Shown here: positions 43,366-51,151 of the stretch, one piece after another
Layout: every line of letters starts with the position of its first letter
Position numbering within the stretch: position 1 is the stretch's first letter
From: Bordetella bronchialis
Lineage (GTDB): Bacteria > Pseudomonadota > Gammaproteobacteria > Burkholderiales > Burkholderiaceae_B
DNA length: 64,000 nt
Direction of reading: 5' to 3'
Assembly: GCF_001676705.1 (NCBI RefSeq)
Contig: NZ_CP016170.1
Span: 2,976,001-3,040,000 of the forward strand
Translations under genes and position numbers: made by a program
The notes under the pieces: model-generated
The model's database searches: none
What the model was told of the DNA's origin: nothing
What the model saw: only the letters and a program-made list of their open reading frames with translations

Positions 43366-44562
43366 CTAGACGGCGCCGGCGCGGCGCAGGCTGGCGATCC
43401 CGGCGTCGTCCAGGCCCAGCTTGTCGCGCAGGACCTCGTCCGTGTGTTCGCCCAGCAGGGGCGGCCTGCCCACCCGCGGGTCGTCCATGCCGTCGAAACG
43501 CAGCGGCACCCGCAGGGCCGGGAAGCGGCCGACCAGCGGATGCTCGAAGTCCGCCACCATGCCGCGCGCGGCCACGTGTTCATTGGCCAGCACTTCATCC
43601 ACCTGCAGGATGGGCCCGGCCGGTACGCCGGCCGCGTCGCAGAGTCGGCACAATTCGTCGCGCGCCAGGCGGCCTATGGCCTGCTGCAGGCCAGCCATGA
43701 TTTCCTCGCGCCGCGCCAGGCGGTCGGCGTTACGGGCCAGGCCCGGATCGGCGCCCCAGCCTTCCAGGCCCAGCAGATTGCAGAGCGGCGCCCAATGCTG
43801 GTCGCTGCCCGTGATCTGCACCCACTTGCCGTCGGCGCACAGGAAGGCGGCCGATGGAATGCGGCCCGGATGCTCGGTGCCCAGGCGTTCGGGGACTTCC
43901 TTCAGCGTGAACCAGCGGGCGGCGGCCAGCGACAGCAACCCCACTTGCCCGTCGAACATGGAGAAGTCCACGTGGCAGCCCCGGCCGGTCTTCTCGCGCC
44001 CCGCCAGGGCCGACAGGATGGCGATGCATACCCACAGGCCGGAACTCAGGTCCGCCACCGGCAGGCCGGGCTTGACCGGGCCGCCACCGCGTTCTCCCGT
44101 CAGGCTCATGATGCCGCACATGGCCTGGAAGACCGTGTCGTAGCCCTTGCGCCCGGCATAGGGCCCCGTCATGCCGAAGCCCGTGCAGCTGACGTGGACC
44201 AGGCGGCTGTTCAAGGCGGACATCGCGGCATAGTCCAGCCCGTACTTCTTCAAGGTGCCGACCGGGAAGTTCTCCAGCAGGACATCGGCCTGGGCCGCCA
44301 GGCGGCGCACCACGTCCTGGCCCTGCGGCGAACGCAGGTTGACCGTGATGGACCGCTTGCTGCGATTGAAGGCCATGTAGTAGGCCGACACGCTGCCCTT
44401 CTCCCCTTGCACGACCGGCTCGAAATCCCGCGTTTCGTCGCCGGTGCCCGGCTGCTCCACCTTGATGACCTCGGCGCCGAGCTCGGCCAGGATCATGGAT
44501 GCGAAGGGGCAGGCCAGGACCCGCGACAGGTCCAGGATCGTGATGCCTTCCAGCGGCCTCAT
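43366..44562 (-). CDS. CaiB/BaiF-type CoA-transferase
   Basis: The 398-residue class III CoA-transferase starts MRPLEGITILDLSRVLACPF and has the catalytic aspartate in AGRKGYDTVFQAMCGIMS (about residue 160). The ATG overlaps the stop of the upstream enoyl-CoA hydratase (ATGA). Together with the acyl-CoA ligase in the same run it gives two ways to make CoA esters. The transferase may use succinyl-CoA or acetyl-CoA as donor. Confidence 0.93.
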   Translation of the reverse strand: MRPLEGITILDLSRVLACPFASMILAELGAEVIKVEQPGTGDETRDFEPVVQGEKGSVSAYYMAFNRSKRSITVNLRSPQGQDVVRRLAAQADVLLENFPVGTLKKYGLDYAAMSALNSRLVHVSCTGFGMTGPYAGRKGYDTVFQAMCGIMSLTGERGGGPVKPGLPVADLSSGLWVCIAILSALAGREKTGRGCHVDFSMFDGQVGLLSLAAARWFTLKEVPERLGTEHPGRIPSAAFLCADGKWVQITGSDQHWAPLCNLLGLEGWGADPGLARNADRLARREEIMAGLQQAIGRLARDELCRLCDAAGVPAGPILQVDEVLANEHVAARGMVADFEHPLVGRFPALRVPLRFDGMDDPRVGRPPLLGEHTDEVLRDKLGLDDAGIASLRRAGAV

Positions 44563-45290
44563 GCCTTGTCCTTGCGGAAGCCGCGCATCATGACGTTGGC
44601 ATCGCGGCCGACTTCCAGCGCCTGGGCCAGGCCCAGGTCCGCCGCGCGGTGGAAGGCGCGCTTGGTCGTCGCCATGGCGATGGGGCTCCAGCCGGCGATT
44701 CTGTCGGCCAGGGCGAGCGCCGTCTCCAGTACCTGTTCGTCCGGCGCGACGCGGTTGCACAGGCCCCATGCCCGGGCGGCGTGGCCATCCAGGGGCTCGG
44801 CCAGGGCCACGAGCTCGAAGGCCTGCTTGCGGCCGAGCTGGCGGACCAGATTGGCCATCACGACCGCGGCGACGATGCCGTGCCGCAGTTCCGGATAGCC
44901 GAAGCGCACGGTCTCGGACATCACGCACAAGTCGCAGGCGATGGCCAGCCCGGCGCCGCCGCCCAGCGCGTTGCCCCGCACGGCGGAAATCACCGGCTTG
45001 TTCATTTGGGAGAACACCAGGTGCAGGCTGGTGGTCAGGTCCGCGCGGGCGCTGACCGCTTGCGGGTCCTGTGGTGTCAGCGCGGAAAATTCCGTGGTGT
45101 CGGCGCCCGCGCAAAAGGACTTGCCGGCGCCCGTCAGCACCACGGCGTTGATGCCGTCGGCCCGGTCGGCCTCGCGCAGGCTGTCCAGCAGTTCCTGCGT
45201 CAGGCGCGTGTTCAAGGCATTGTGCTTTTCGGGCCGGTTCAGGGTCAGGATGCGGACGGCGCCGCGGTCTTCGATGAGCAGGTGTTCCAT
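44559..45290 (-). CDS. enoyl-CoA hydratase/isomerase family protein
   Basis: The 243-residue crotonase-fold protein starts MEHLLIEDRGAVRILTLNRP and has KSFCAGADTTEF and YPELRHGIVAAVV with one glutamate. The first catalytic Glu is replaced (LGGGAGLAIACD has Gly there). It may be an isomerase or have another crotonase reaction. It precedes the CoA-transferase with an ATGA overlap. The ATG at 45290 gives the normal N-terminus; a longer frame is a shadow. Confidence 0.87.
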   Translation of the reverse strand: MEHLLIEDRGAVRILTLNRPEKHNALNTRLTQELLDSLREADRADGINAVVLTGAGKSFCAGADTTEFSALTPQDPQAVSARADLTTSLHLVFSQMNKPVISAVRGNALGGGAGLAIACDLCVMSETVRFGYPELRHGIVAAVVMANLVRQLGRKQAFELVALAEPLDGHAARAWGLCNRVAPDEQVLETALALADRIAGWSPIAMATTKRAFHRAADLGLAQALEVGRDANVMMRGFRKDKA

Positions 45291-45325
45291 GGCGTTCGCA
45301 AGTCGAGGAAGGAATCGTGCGCGCC

Positions 45326-46276
45326 TCAGCCGGCCATTGCCCGCAGCCGGCCCGTGGCCTGGTCCAGCTCGCGGACCAGCCGCTCCATCACGGCCGCGGC
45401 CGGCTCGATGCGGGAAATCAGGCCGGCGGACTGGCCCAGCTCCACCCTGCCCCATTCCACGTCGCCGTCCAGCGCGGCCTGCCTGAGCGTGCTTTTCTTG
45501 AACAGGGCCAGGTATTCGTCCTGGCCCACCTGATCGCGTTCGGCGTCGAAGACCGCCTGCGCGAAGGCGTTGCGCAACCCGCGTATGGGCAGGTCGCGGC
45601 GTCCCACCAGGGCGGTGTCCTGGACGTCCGCGGCCAGGACCGCGGCCTTGTAGTTGGCATGCACGGTGGCCTCTTCCGTCAGCAGGAAGCGGGTTCCCAG
45701 CTGCACGGCATCGGCGCCCAGCGCCAGCAAGGCGGCGATGCCCCAGCCGTCGGCCACGCCGCCACTGGCGATGACGGGGATGGACACTTCCTGCAGGACG
45801 CGCCGCACCGTCACCAGGGTGGTGACCTCGCTGGCCGGTGGATGGCCGCCCGCTTCCGTGCCCACGACCACGAGCGCGTCGACGCCCGCCGCCGCGGCCT
45901 TGCGGGCATGTTCCAGGGTGGCGACGACCTGTATCCATATCGTGCCGATGTCGCGGAAGCGGGCCAGGTGCGCCTTGGGACTGCCTTGGGAGGCAATCAC
46001 CACCGGTACCCGCTGGCCATGCATGGCATCCAGGATCTCGGCGGCGCCGGCGCGATACAGCGGGATATTCACGGCGTAGGGCCTGTCGGTGGCCCGGGCC
46101 AGTTCGCCCAGGATGCGCACGAAGTCCTGCTGCCGCAAGGGGCCGGCGGCCAGCACGCCCAGTCCGCCGGCATTGGAAACGGCCGCGGGCAGCGCCGCGC
46201 TGGACGAGGCCCAGCTCATTCCCGCCTGCACGATGGGATGCTCGATACCGAGCATGGTGGTGATCCGTGTACGCAT
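45326..46276 (-). CDS. nitronate monooxygenase-like FMN protein (2-nitropropane dioxygenase family)
   Basis: The 316-residue TIM-barrel flavoprotein starts with the family line IEHPIVQAGMSWASSSAALP. It has the FMN-site segment ALVVVGTEAGGHPP near residue 145 and PVIASGGVADGWGIAALLAL near 180 with ADAVQLGTRFLLTEEA. Members oxidise alkyl nitronates or reduce acyl or enoyl compounds such as trans-2-enoyl-ACP (FabK-like). It is the first gene of the minus-strand acyl-CoA run and is divergent from a CoA-transferase with 63 bp between the starts. Confidence 0.88.
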   Translation of the reverse strand: MRTRITTMLGIEHPIVQAGMSWASSSAALPAAVSNAGGLGVLAAGPLRQQDFVRILGELARATDRPYAVNIPLYRAGAAEILDAMHGQRVPVVIASQGSPKAHLARFRDIGTIWIQVVATLEHARKAAAAGVDALVVVGTEAGGHPPASEVTTLVTVRRVLQEVSIPVIASGGVADGWGIAALLALGADAVQLGTRFLLTEEATVHANYKAAVLAADVQDTALVGRRDLPIRGLRNAFAQAVFDAERDQVGQDEYLALFKKSTLRQAALDGDVEWGRVELGQSAGLISRIEPAAAVMERLVRELDQATGRLRAMAG

Positions 46277-46296
46277 GGCCCTGGCGACTGGTGAAA

Positions 46297-46338
46297 GTAG
46301 TTGATAAACTAAACTATCTAGTGGACGAAATCAACTAC
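46297..46338. promoter_or_regulatory. divergent operator: GTAGTTGAT inverted repeat
   Basis: GTAGTTGAT (46297-46305) and its exact complement ATCAACTAC (46330-46338) flank a 24-nt AT-rich spacer in the 63-bp gap between two divergent genes. The right arm ends one base before the CoA-transferase ATG at 46340, so a bound repressor would block initiation there and transcription the other way. The MarR protein encoded at 38314 is the natural candidate. Confidence 0.55.
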
Positions 46339-46339
46339 T

Positions 46340-47593
46340 ATGAAAAACACGGAGACAGCGGCGGCGCCCGCCGATATGGCGATGCCCTTGGCCGGCATAC
46401 GGGTGGTGGACCTGACCTCGGCGGTGGTGGGGCCCTATTGCACGCAGGTGCTGGCGGACTACGGCGCTGACGTCATCAAGCTGGAGGAAAAATCCGGCGA
46501 CGTCATCCGCTGGATTTCCGGGCGCTCCAGGACACCCGGCATGTCCGGAAAGTTCATGCATATGAACCGCAACAAGCGCAGCATCTCGCTGGATCTCAAG
46601 CAGCCGGCGGGACGCGAAGCGCTGCTGAAGCTGGTGGACAGCGCCGACGTGTTCCTGCACAACATGCGCAACGCCGCGGTAGGCAGGCTGGGCCTGGACG
46701 GGACAAGCCTGATGGCGCGCCGCCCCGGTCTGCTGTATTGCGGCATCGTCGGTTTCGGCAGCGACGGCCGGTACGCGGGGCGTCCCGCCTACGACTCCAT
46801 CCTGCAGGGCGGTACCGCCTTGGCGAGCCTGCTGGCCGGCGCGGATGGCCAGCCGCGCTATGTGCCTTATGTGGTGATCGACCGCACCGCCGGTCTGATG
46901 GTGGCGCACGCGGTACTGGCCGCCCTTTTCGCGCGCCAACGGGATGGCCGGGGCCGGGAGATCGAAGTTCCCATGTTCGAAAGCTACGCCGGCCTGCTAT
47001 TGAGCGAACATCTGTACGGCCACAGTTTCGAGCCGCCCACCGACCGCCTGGGCGACCGCCGCTTGCTGGACGCCAACGCCCGGCCCGTGCGCACCCGTGA
47101 CGGCCACGTCTGCATCACGACCAATACCGACGCGCAGGTGCACAAGCTATTCATCGCGCTGGGCCGGCCGGACCTGGCGGCCGACGCGCGCTTCGCCACG
47201 TCGCTGGCGCGCATCGAACATATCGCCGAGTTCTTCGCGCTGCGCGCCGAATTGCTGGCGCAGCGCGCGACCGGCGACATCGTCGACCTGCTTCTGCGTC
47301 ACGACATTCCTTGCATGCCCTGCCACACGCTGGAGTCATTGCTGGCGGATCCCCACCTGGGCGACGTGGGACTGGTGCAAGCCGCCCGGCATCCGACACA
47401 GGGCGAGATCCGCCAGATCCGCCCGGCCATCCGCATGACGGGTTTCGATCCCGCCGTGCGCCGGCCGGCGCCCCATATCGGCCAGCACACCCGCGAGGTA
47501 CTGGGCGAACTGGGTTATGCGCCTGAGCGCATCGCGGAGCTGTTCGACAGCGGGGCCGCCTACACCGCCGCGGATGCTCCCCCACATGCATAG
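46340..47593 (+). CDS. CaiB/BaiF-type CoA-transferase
   Basis: The 417-residue class III CoA-transferase has ADYGADVIKLEEKSGDVIRW near the N-terminus and the catalytic aspartate in GRPAYDSILQGGTALASLLA near residue 152. It has a poor ribosome site (GTGGA) because the operator overlaps the start. It is divergent from the nitronate monooxygenase-like gene and followed after 57 bp by a TctC receptor. Confidence 0.92.
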   Translation: MKNTETAAAPADMAMPLAGIRVVDLTSAVVGPYCTQVLADYGADVIKLEEKSGDVIRWISGRSRTPGMSGKFMHMNRNKRSISLDLKQPAGREALLKLVDSADVFLHNMRNAAVGRLGLDGTSLMARRPGLLYCGIVGFGSDGRYAGRPAYDSILQGGTALASLLAGADGQPRYVPYVVIDRTAGLMVAHAVLAALFARQRDGRGREIEVPMFESYAGLLLSEHLYGHSFEPPTDRLGDRRLLDANARPVRTRDGHVCITTNTDAQVHKLFIALGRPDLAADARFATSLARIEHIAEFFALRAELLAQRATGDIVDLLLRHDIPCMPCHTLESLLADPHLGDVGLVQAARHPTQGEIRQIRPAIRMTGFDPAVRRPAPHIGQHTREVLGELGYAPERIAELFDSGAAYTAADAPPHA

Positions 47594-47650
47594 CAAGGCG
47601 GCATGAACCCTCGAAAACCCATCGAGCCATCATCGGACGGAGACAAACCC

Positions 47651-48658
47651 ATGACAGACCTACAACGCCGCAGGCTGTTGGCCGCCGCCGCCCTGGCCGG
47701 CATCGCATCCGGGGCCAGGGCCCAGGGCGGCTCGCCGCGGGCCGACGCGCCCGCGGCGGGCTTTCCCGACCGTCCGCCGCGGCTCATCGTCGGCTTCGCG
47801 CCCGGCGGCGGCAGCGATTTCATCGCGCGTGCCCTGGCCTCGGAGATCGCCGGCCCCTTGGGGCAGCCGTTTATCGTCGAGAACCGCCCCGGCGCCGGCG
47901 GCGCCATTGCGGCGCGCGCCGCCGCCACGAGCGCGCCGAACGGCTATACGTTGTTCCTGGGTAGCGCGGCGACGTTCGTGATCAACCCGGTGCTGATGAC
48001 CGACCTGCCTTACGATGCCGAGAAGGACTTCGTCCCGGTGGGATCGGTGGCGCGGTTCGAGTACGTGCTGATGACCCGTCCCGATCTGCCGTACAGGACG
48101 GTGGCCGATCTGGTCACGCACGCGAGACAAAAGCCGGGCGAGCTCACCATCGGCTCGGCGGGCAACGGCTCGAACACCCACCTGGCGGCAGCGGCCTTCC
48201 AGCGGGCAGCGGGCATACAGCTGCGCCACATTCCCTACAAGGGCACGACGCCGGCCTTGACCGACCTGGCCGGCGGCAATATCGACCTGCTGTTCGACTC
48301 CGTGCCCACGGTGCTGAGCCTGGTCAAGGCGGGCAAGGTAAAAGCGCTGGCGACCACGGGCAATGCAAGGGAAGCCCTGCTGCCGGACCTGCCCACGGTC
48401 ATCGAGGCCGGGGTGCCGGGTTTCACCGCAAGCAACTGGTTCGCGGTGTTCGCCCCCGCACGCACGCCGCCCGGGATCGTCGACCGTATCAATGCGGCGA
48501 TGCAGAAGGCGCTGACGGGCGAGGCCTTGCGCGCGCAATTGACCTCGACGGGCAACGTCCCGCTACCGGGCGGCCCGCGCGACTTGCAGGTGCTGGTGAG
48601 CGAGGAGCGCGCCGCCTATACCAGGCTGATCCAGTCGTCGGGCATAAAGATCGAGTGA
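47651..48658 (+). CDS. Bug/TctC-family periplasmic receptor with Arg-rich signal peptide
   Basis: The 335-residue receptor starts MTDLQRRRLLAAAALAGIAS, so its signal peptide has three arginines before the hydrophobic core. It may use the twin-arginine route, although the RRxFLK pattern is incomplete. FPDRPPRLIVGFAPGGGSDF and ENRPGAGGAIAARAAATSAP identify the family. CGGAGAC lies before the ATG; an in-frame start at 47603 adds 16 residues and is less likely. It is convergent with the TetR gene, 27 bp apart. Confidence 0.9.
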   Translation: MTDLQRRRLLAAAALAGIASGARAQGGSPRADAPAAGFPDRPPRLIVGFAPGGGSDFIARALASEIAGPLGQPFIVENRPGAGGAIAARAAATSAPNGYTLFLGSAATFVINPVLMTDLPYDAEKDFVPVGSVARFEYVLMTRPDLPYRTVADLVTHARQKPGELTIGSAGNGSNTHLAAAAFQRAAGIQLRHIPYKGTTPALTDLAGGNIDLLFDSVPTVLSLVKAGKVKALATTGNAREALLPDLPTVIEAGVPGFTASNWFAVFAPARTPPGIVDRINAAMQKALTGEALRAQLTSTGNVPLPGGPRDLQVLVSEERAAYTRLIQSSGIKIE

Positions 48659-48685
48659 TGCGCCGGTACGCGCCGTCACGCGCCG

Positions 48686-49258
48686 TCACGCCTTCGCCAG
48701 GCTCAGCGCGGCCTGCACGCCTTCTTCCAGGATCTGCTCGGCCAGCGCCGGATCGGCCACGGCGCGCGCGAGTTGCAGCGTACCGACCATCAGGCCAAAA
48801 ATGGCGGTCGCGCGCCGCCGCGCCTGCGCGGATTTCGGCTTGGGAAGCAGCGTCGCGAGTTGCGCGACATAGGCCAGGAGCCCGTCCTGGTAGGCCTGTC
48901 GCGTGGGCGCCGGTTGCCGGCCGATTTCAGGCAGCAAGGCGGCCGACGGGCAGCCCTGTTCGCATCCTTGAAGATGGGACATGCTCAGGTAGTCACGGAT
49001 GGCCCCTTCGATGCCGGCGGCCGCTTCACCGCCGTTCGCCAGCCGCGCGGCCTGGTCGCTCAGGGCGCTGGAGACAGCCTCGCGGACCAGGGTTTCCTTG
49101 GAATCGAAATGGGGATAGAACGCCCCGTTGGTCAGCCCGGATTCCGCCATGATGCCGGCCAGGCCGGATGCGGAAATCCCGTCTTTCCTGAAACGCCGCG
49201 ACGCGACATCGATGATGCGCCGCCGCGTGTTCTCTTTGTGTCCTTTCTCGAAACGCAT
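48686..49258 (-). CDS. TetR-family transcriptional regulator
   Basis: The 190-residue protein starts MRFEKGHKENTRRRIIDVAS and has the TetR HTH (ISASGLAGIMAESGLTNGAF, about residues 27-46, YPHFDSKETLVREAV). The ligand domain has two close cysteines (LQGCEQGCPSA). The ATG at 49258 fits the family start better than one at 49369. A 14-bp perfect palindrome about 100 bp upstream is a likely operator, though I cannot tell which neighbour it controls. Confidence 0.9.
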   Translation of the reverse strand: MRFEKGHKENTRRRIIDVASRRFRKDGISASGLAGIMAESGLTNGAFYPHFDSKETLVREAVSSALSDQAARLANGGEAAAGIEGAIRDYLSMSHLQGCEQGCPSAALLPEIGRQPAPTRQAYQDGLLAYVAQLATLLPKPKSAQARRRATAIFGLMVGTLQLARAVADPALAEQILEEGVQAALSLAKA

Positions 49259-49358
49259 TTTTGAATCCGCCTGTCTTCGTACACCTTGACTACCCACCGC
49301 GGACTCCATCCGGCGTGTCGGCAACGCTTTGTACTTTGTATTATGACCGTGATGTTGG

Positions 49359-49372
49359 ATTATGATCATAAT
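49359..49372. promoter_or_regulatory. 14-bp palindrome ATTATGATCATAAT
   Basis: ATTATGATCATAAT is a perfect palindrome in an AT-rich patch between the TetR gene and the small membrane protein gene. The related TATTATGACC lies at about 49340-49349, giving a second imperfect half-site. It is a good TetR-type operator candidate, probably for autoregulation of the gene starting at 49258. Confidence 0.5.
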
Positions 49373-49426
49373 TACAATCGGCCCCAGCCGGCAAGCCCCG
49401 GCATGCAGGCCAGGTACCGGAATCGG

Positions 49427-49681
49427 TCAAGGTGCTTGTTCGGCGGCAGGCGCGGTCTTGAACAGCCCCCGGATGTTGGTCGCCGCCAGTCCCAGTTGCA
49501 GGGCGATCAGGGCGTAGGCGTCGTCGTGCCAGCCCCAGGCTATCCACAGCACGTTGCTCAACAGGAATACCCAGAATCCGGCATTGCGCCGGTGCTTGCG
49601 TGTCGATGCCACCAGCCATGCGGCGGCGAGCGACGCCGCCATGGCGGGCCATTGCAGCAGGTCCAGAACTTCCGCTTCCAT
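49427..49681 (-). CDS. small membrane protein, three helices
   Basis: The 84-residue protein has three hydrophobic segments (WPAMAASLAAAWLVAS, AGFWVFLLSNVLWIAWGWHD, YALIALQLGLAATNIRGLFK). It resembles the small bacterial membrane proteins annotated as YgjV/PnuC-like or hypothetical. The NVLWIAWG and NIRGL patterns are conserved in that group, but no function is known. It lies upstream of the TetR gene on the same strand. Confidence 0.75.
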   Translation of the reverse strand: MEAEVLDLLQWPAMAASLAAAWLVASTRKHRRNAGFWVFLLSNVLWIAWGWHDDAYALIALQLGLAATNIRGLFKTAPAAEQAP

Positions 49682-49780
49682 ACTTGTCGCCCTCGATGAT
49701 CCGGGGCGATGCGCCCCTTGCGGGCGTCGGCAGGCAAGTAGCGATCCGCGCCAAGGCGGCCGATCGTGAGCCCTGCCGGC

Positions 49781-50485
49781 TCATCGGGGCAAGGCGCCGG
49801 CCTCGGTCAGGATGGCCATCACATTGCGCCCGGTCCGTTCCAGATGGCGGGTCAGTATCTCTGCCGCGCGCGCCGCATCGCGGGCCATCGCCGCCTCGAA
49901 GATCGCCAGATGTTCATCGGGCACGTCGGCGTCCGGCGCATGCCGCACCAGGAACAGGCGGCGATAGCGGTCGCTCAGGTCGTGCAGCGTGCCGCAAAAG
50001 CGCAATAGCAAGGGCATGCCGCAGGCGGCGAACAGCGTCAGGTGGAAGGCGCGATGCGCCTTCTCCCACCTTTCGTCGCGCCTGCCCTCGCGTTCCAGGC
50101 GGCTCAAGCGGTGATAGGCCGCCACCAGGCTGTCTTCCCAGCGGTCGTCGCCCTGGGCCAGGGATTCGGTCAAGGCCATGACCTCCAGCTGCGTGCGCAG
50201 CTTCGTGACTTCGCGCAGGTTGTCCGCCGACACCGGCGCCACCCGGTAGCCGCGCTGGTCGGTGATCTGTACCAGGCCCTCCGCCGCCAGGCGGGTCAGG
50301 GCCTCGCGCAGCGGGCTGAGGCTGACGCCGTATTCCACGCGCAAGTCGTCCAGGCGCAGTTTGGCGCCGGGCGCGTAGATGCCTTGCAGGATGGCCGCGC
50401 GCACCTGGATGGCGACGGCCGCGGTCAGCGATGCGCCGGTTTCGGGCGTGCCGTCCGCCGCGAGCGCTTCCAGGAAATTATTCAT
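49781..50485 (-). CDS. GntR-family regulator, FCD type
   Basis: The 234-residue protein has a GntR HTH (LRLDDLRVEYGVSLSPLREA near residue 43) and an FCD effector domain (EDSLVAAYHRLSRLEREGRR, HRAFHLTLFAACGMPLLLRF). It is divergent from the carboxymuconolactone-decarboxylase-like gene with 153 bp between the starts. The ATCGAT-centred palindromes there are almost certainly its operators. Confidence 0.9.
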   Translation of the reverse strand: MNNFLEALAADGTPETGASLTAAVAIQVRAAILQGIYAPGAKLRLDDLRVEYGVSLSPLREALTRLAAEGLVQITDQRGYRVAPVSADNLREVTKLRTQLEVMALTESLAQGDDRWEDSLVAAYHRLSRLEREGRRDERWEKAHRAFHLTLFAACGMPLLLRFCGTLHDLSDRYRRLFLVRHAPDADVPDEHLAIFEAAMARDAARAAEILTRHLERTGRNVMAILTEAGALPR

Positions 50486-50535
50486 GCCTATGGGTCCGCC
50501 TGTGCATGGGCGGATTCTACCTCGCCCGGCGCTTT

Positions 50536-50582
50536 AATCGATTCAACCACAGAAAATCGATTTTTCTGTTGACTTCGATTAT
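50536..50582. promoter_or_regulatory. ATCGAT-centred operator cluster
   Basis: Three copies of an ATCGAT-type site lie in 47 bp of the gap: AATCGATT at 50536-50543, AAAATCGATTTT at 50553-50564 (with flanking ACAG/CTGT extending the dyad imperfectly), and a TCGATTATC half-site to about 50582. The surrounding DNA is markedly AT-rich. The spacing of about 18 to 20 bp between centres fits cooperative binding by a GntR dimer on one face of the helix. Confidence 0.6.
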
Positions 50583-50638
50583 CTCTTGGCGAAAGATAGC
50601 CGCTCCTGGCGCCCGCCGCCGCCCGTACAAGGAACCAC

Positions 50639-51073
50639 ATGTCCGCAGCCCGTATCGACCGAGACATCGCCCGCAACGCCATGGGACAGCCGCACGAAAG
50701 CATGCGGGCCCTGGGCGACTCGTACCGCGACCTGCTCGGCTATCTGCCGCCCCGCGTGGAGTCCCGACTGCTGGTCACCGGCGCGCTGGATCCCGAACTG
50801 GTGCGCCTGCAGGAAGAGGTGCGCGCGCACGCCATGAACCCCAAGTGCTTCGACACCAAGACCGCCCAGTTGATGATCTTCGGCATGCTGGTGGTGGAAC
50901 TGAGCGACGCCGCCGTCATCCACGGCATCGCCGCGCGCCGCGCGGGCGCCACCTGGGAAGAAATGCAGGCGGTGGTCAGCATGGCCTACATCTTCCGCGG
51001 CGTGTCCGCTGCCAATCGCGGCGCCGAAATGCTGGCGCGCATCGCCGAACGCGAGGCCGCCGGCGGGCAGTAG
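50639..51073 (+). CDS. carboxymuconolactone decarboxylase-like protein
   Basis: The 144-residue helical protein shares the CMD/AhpD-like pattern (KTAQLMIFGMLVVELSDAAV, HGIAARRAGATWEEMQAVVS). The family's CxxC or E-x-x-C-x-x-H residues are missing; only one Cys remains, in NPKCFDTK. It could be a decarboxylase relative without the redox activity. It starts the plus-strand run regulated by the divergent GntR protein, followed by an amidohydrolase and a TctC receptor. Confidence 0.82.
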   Translation: MSAARIDRDIARNAMGQPHESMRALGDSYRDLLGYLPPRVESRLLVTGALDPELVRLQEEVRAHAMNPKCFDTKTAQLMIFGMLVVELSDAAVIHGIAARRAGATWEEMQAVVSMAYIFRGVSAANRGAEMLARIAEREAAGGQ

Positions 51074-51151
51074 GCAGCCCGCCGCGCCCGCCCATTCCCA
51101 TACCGACAAAGCGCCGGCGCATCGCCAAGCCGGCCGACAAAGGAGACGCCC

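Noticed and set aside
48660..48692. Short GTCACGCGCC-type direct repeat in convergent gap
   Set aside because: About two copies of a 10-bp GC-rich unit are expected by chance in such DNA.
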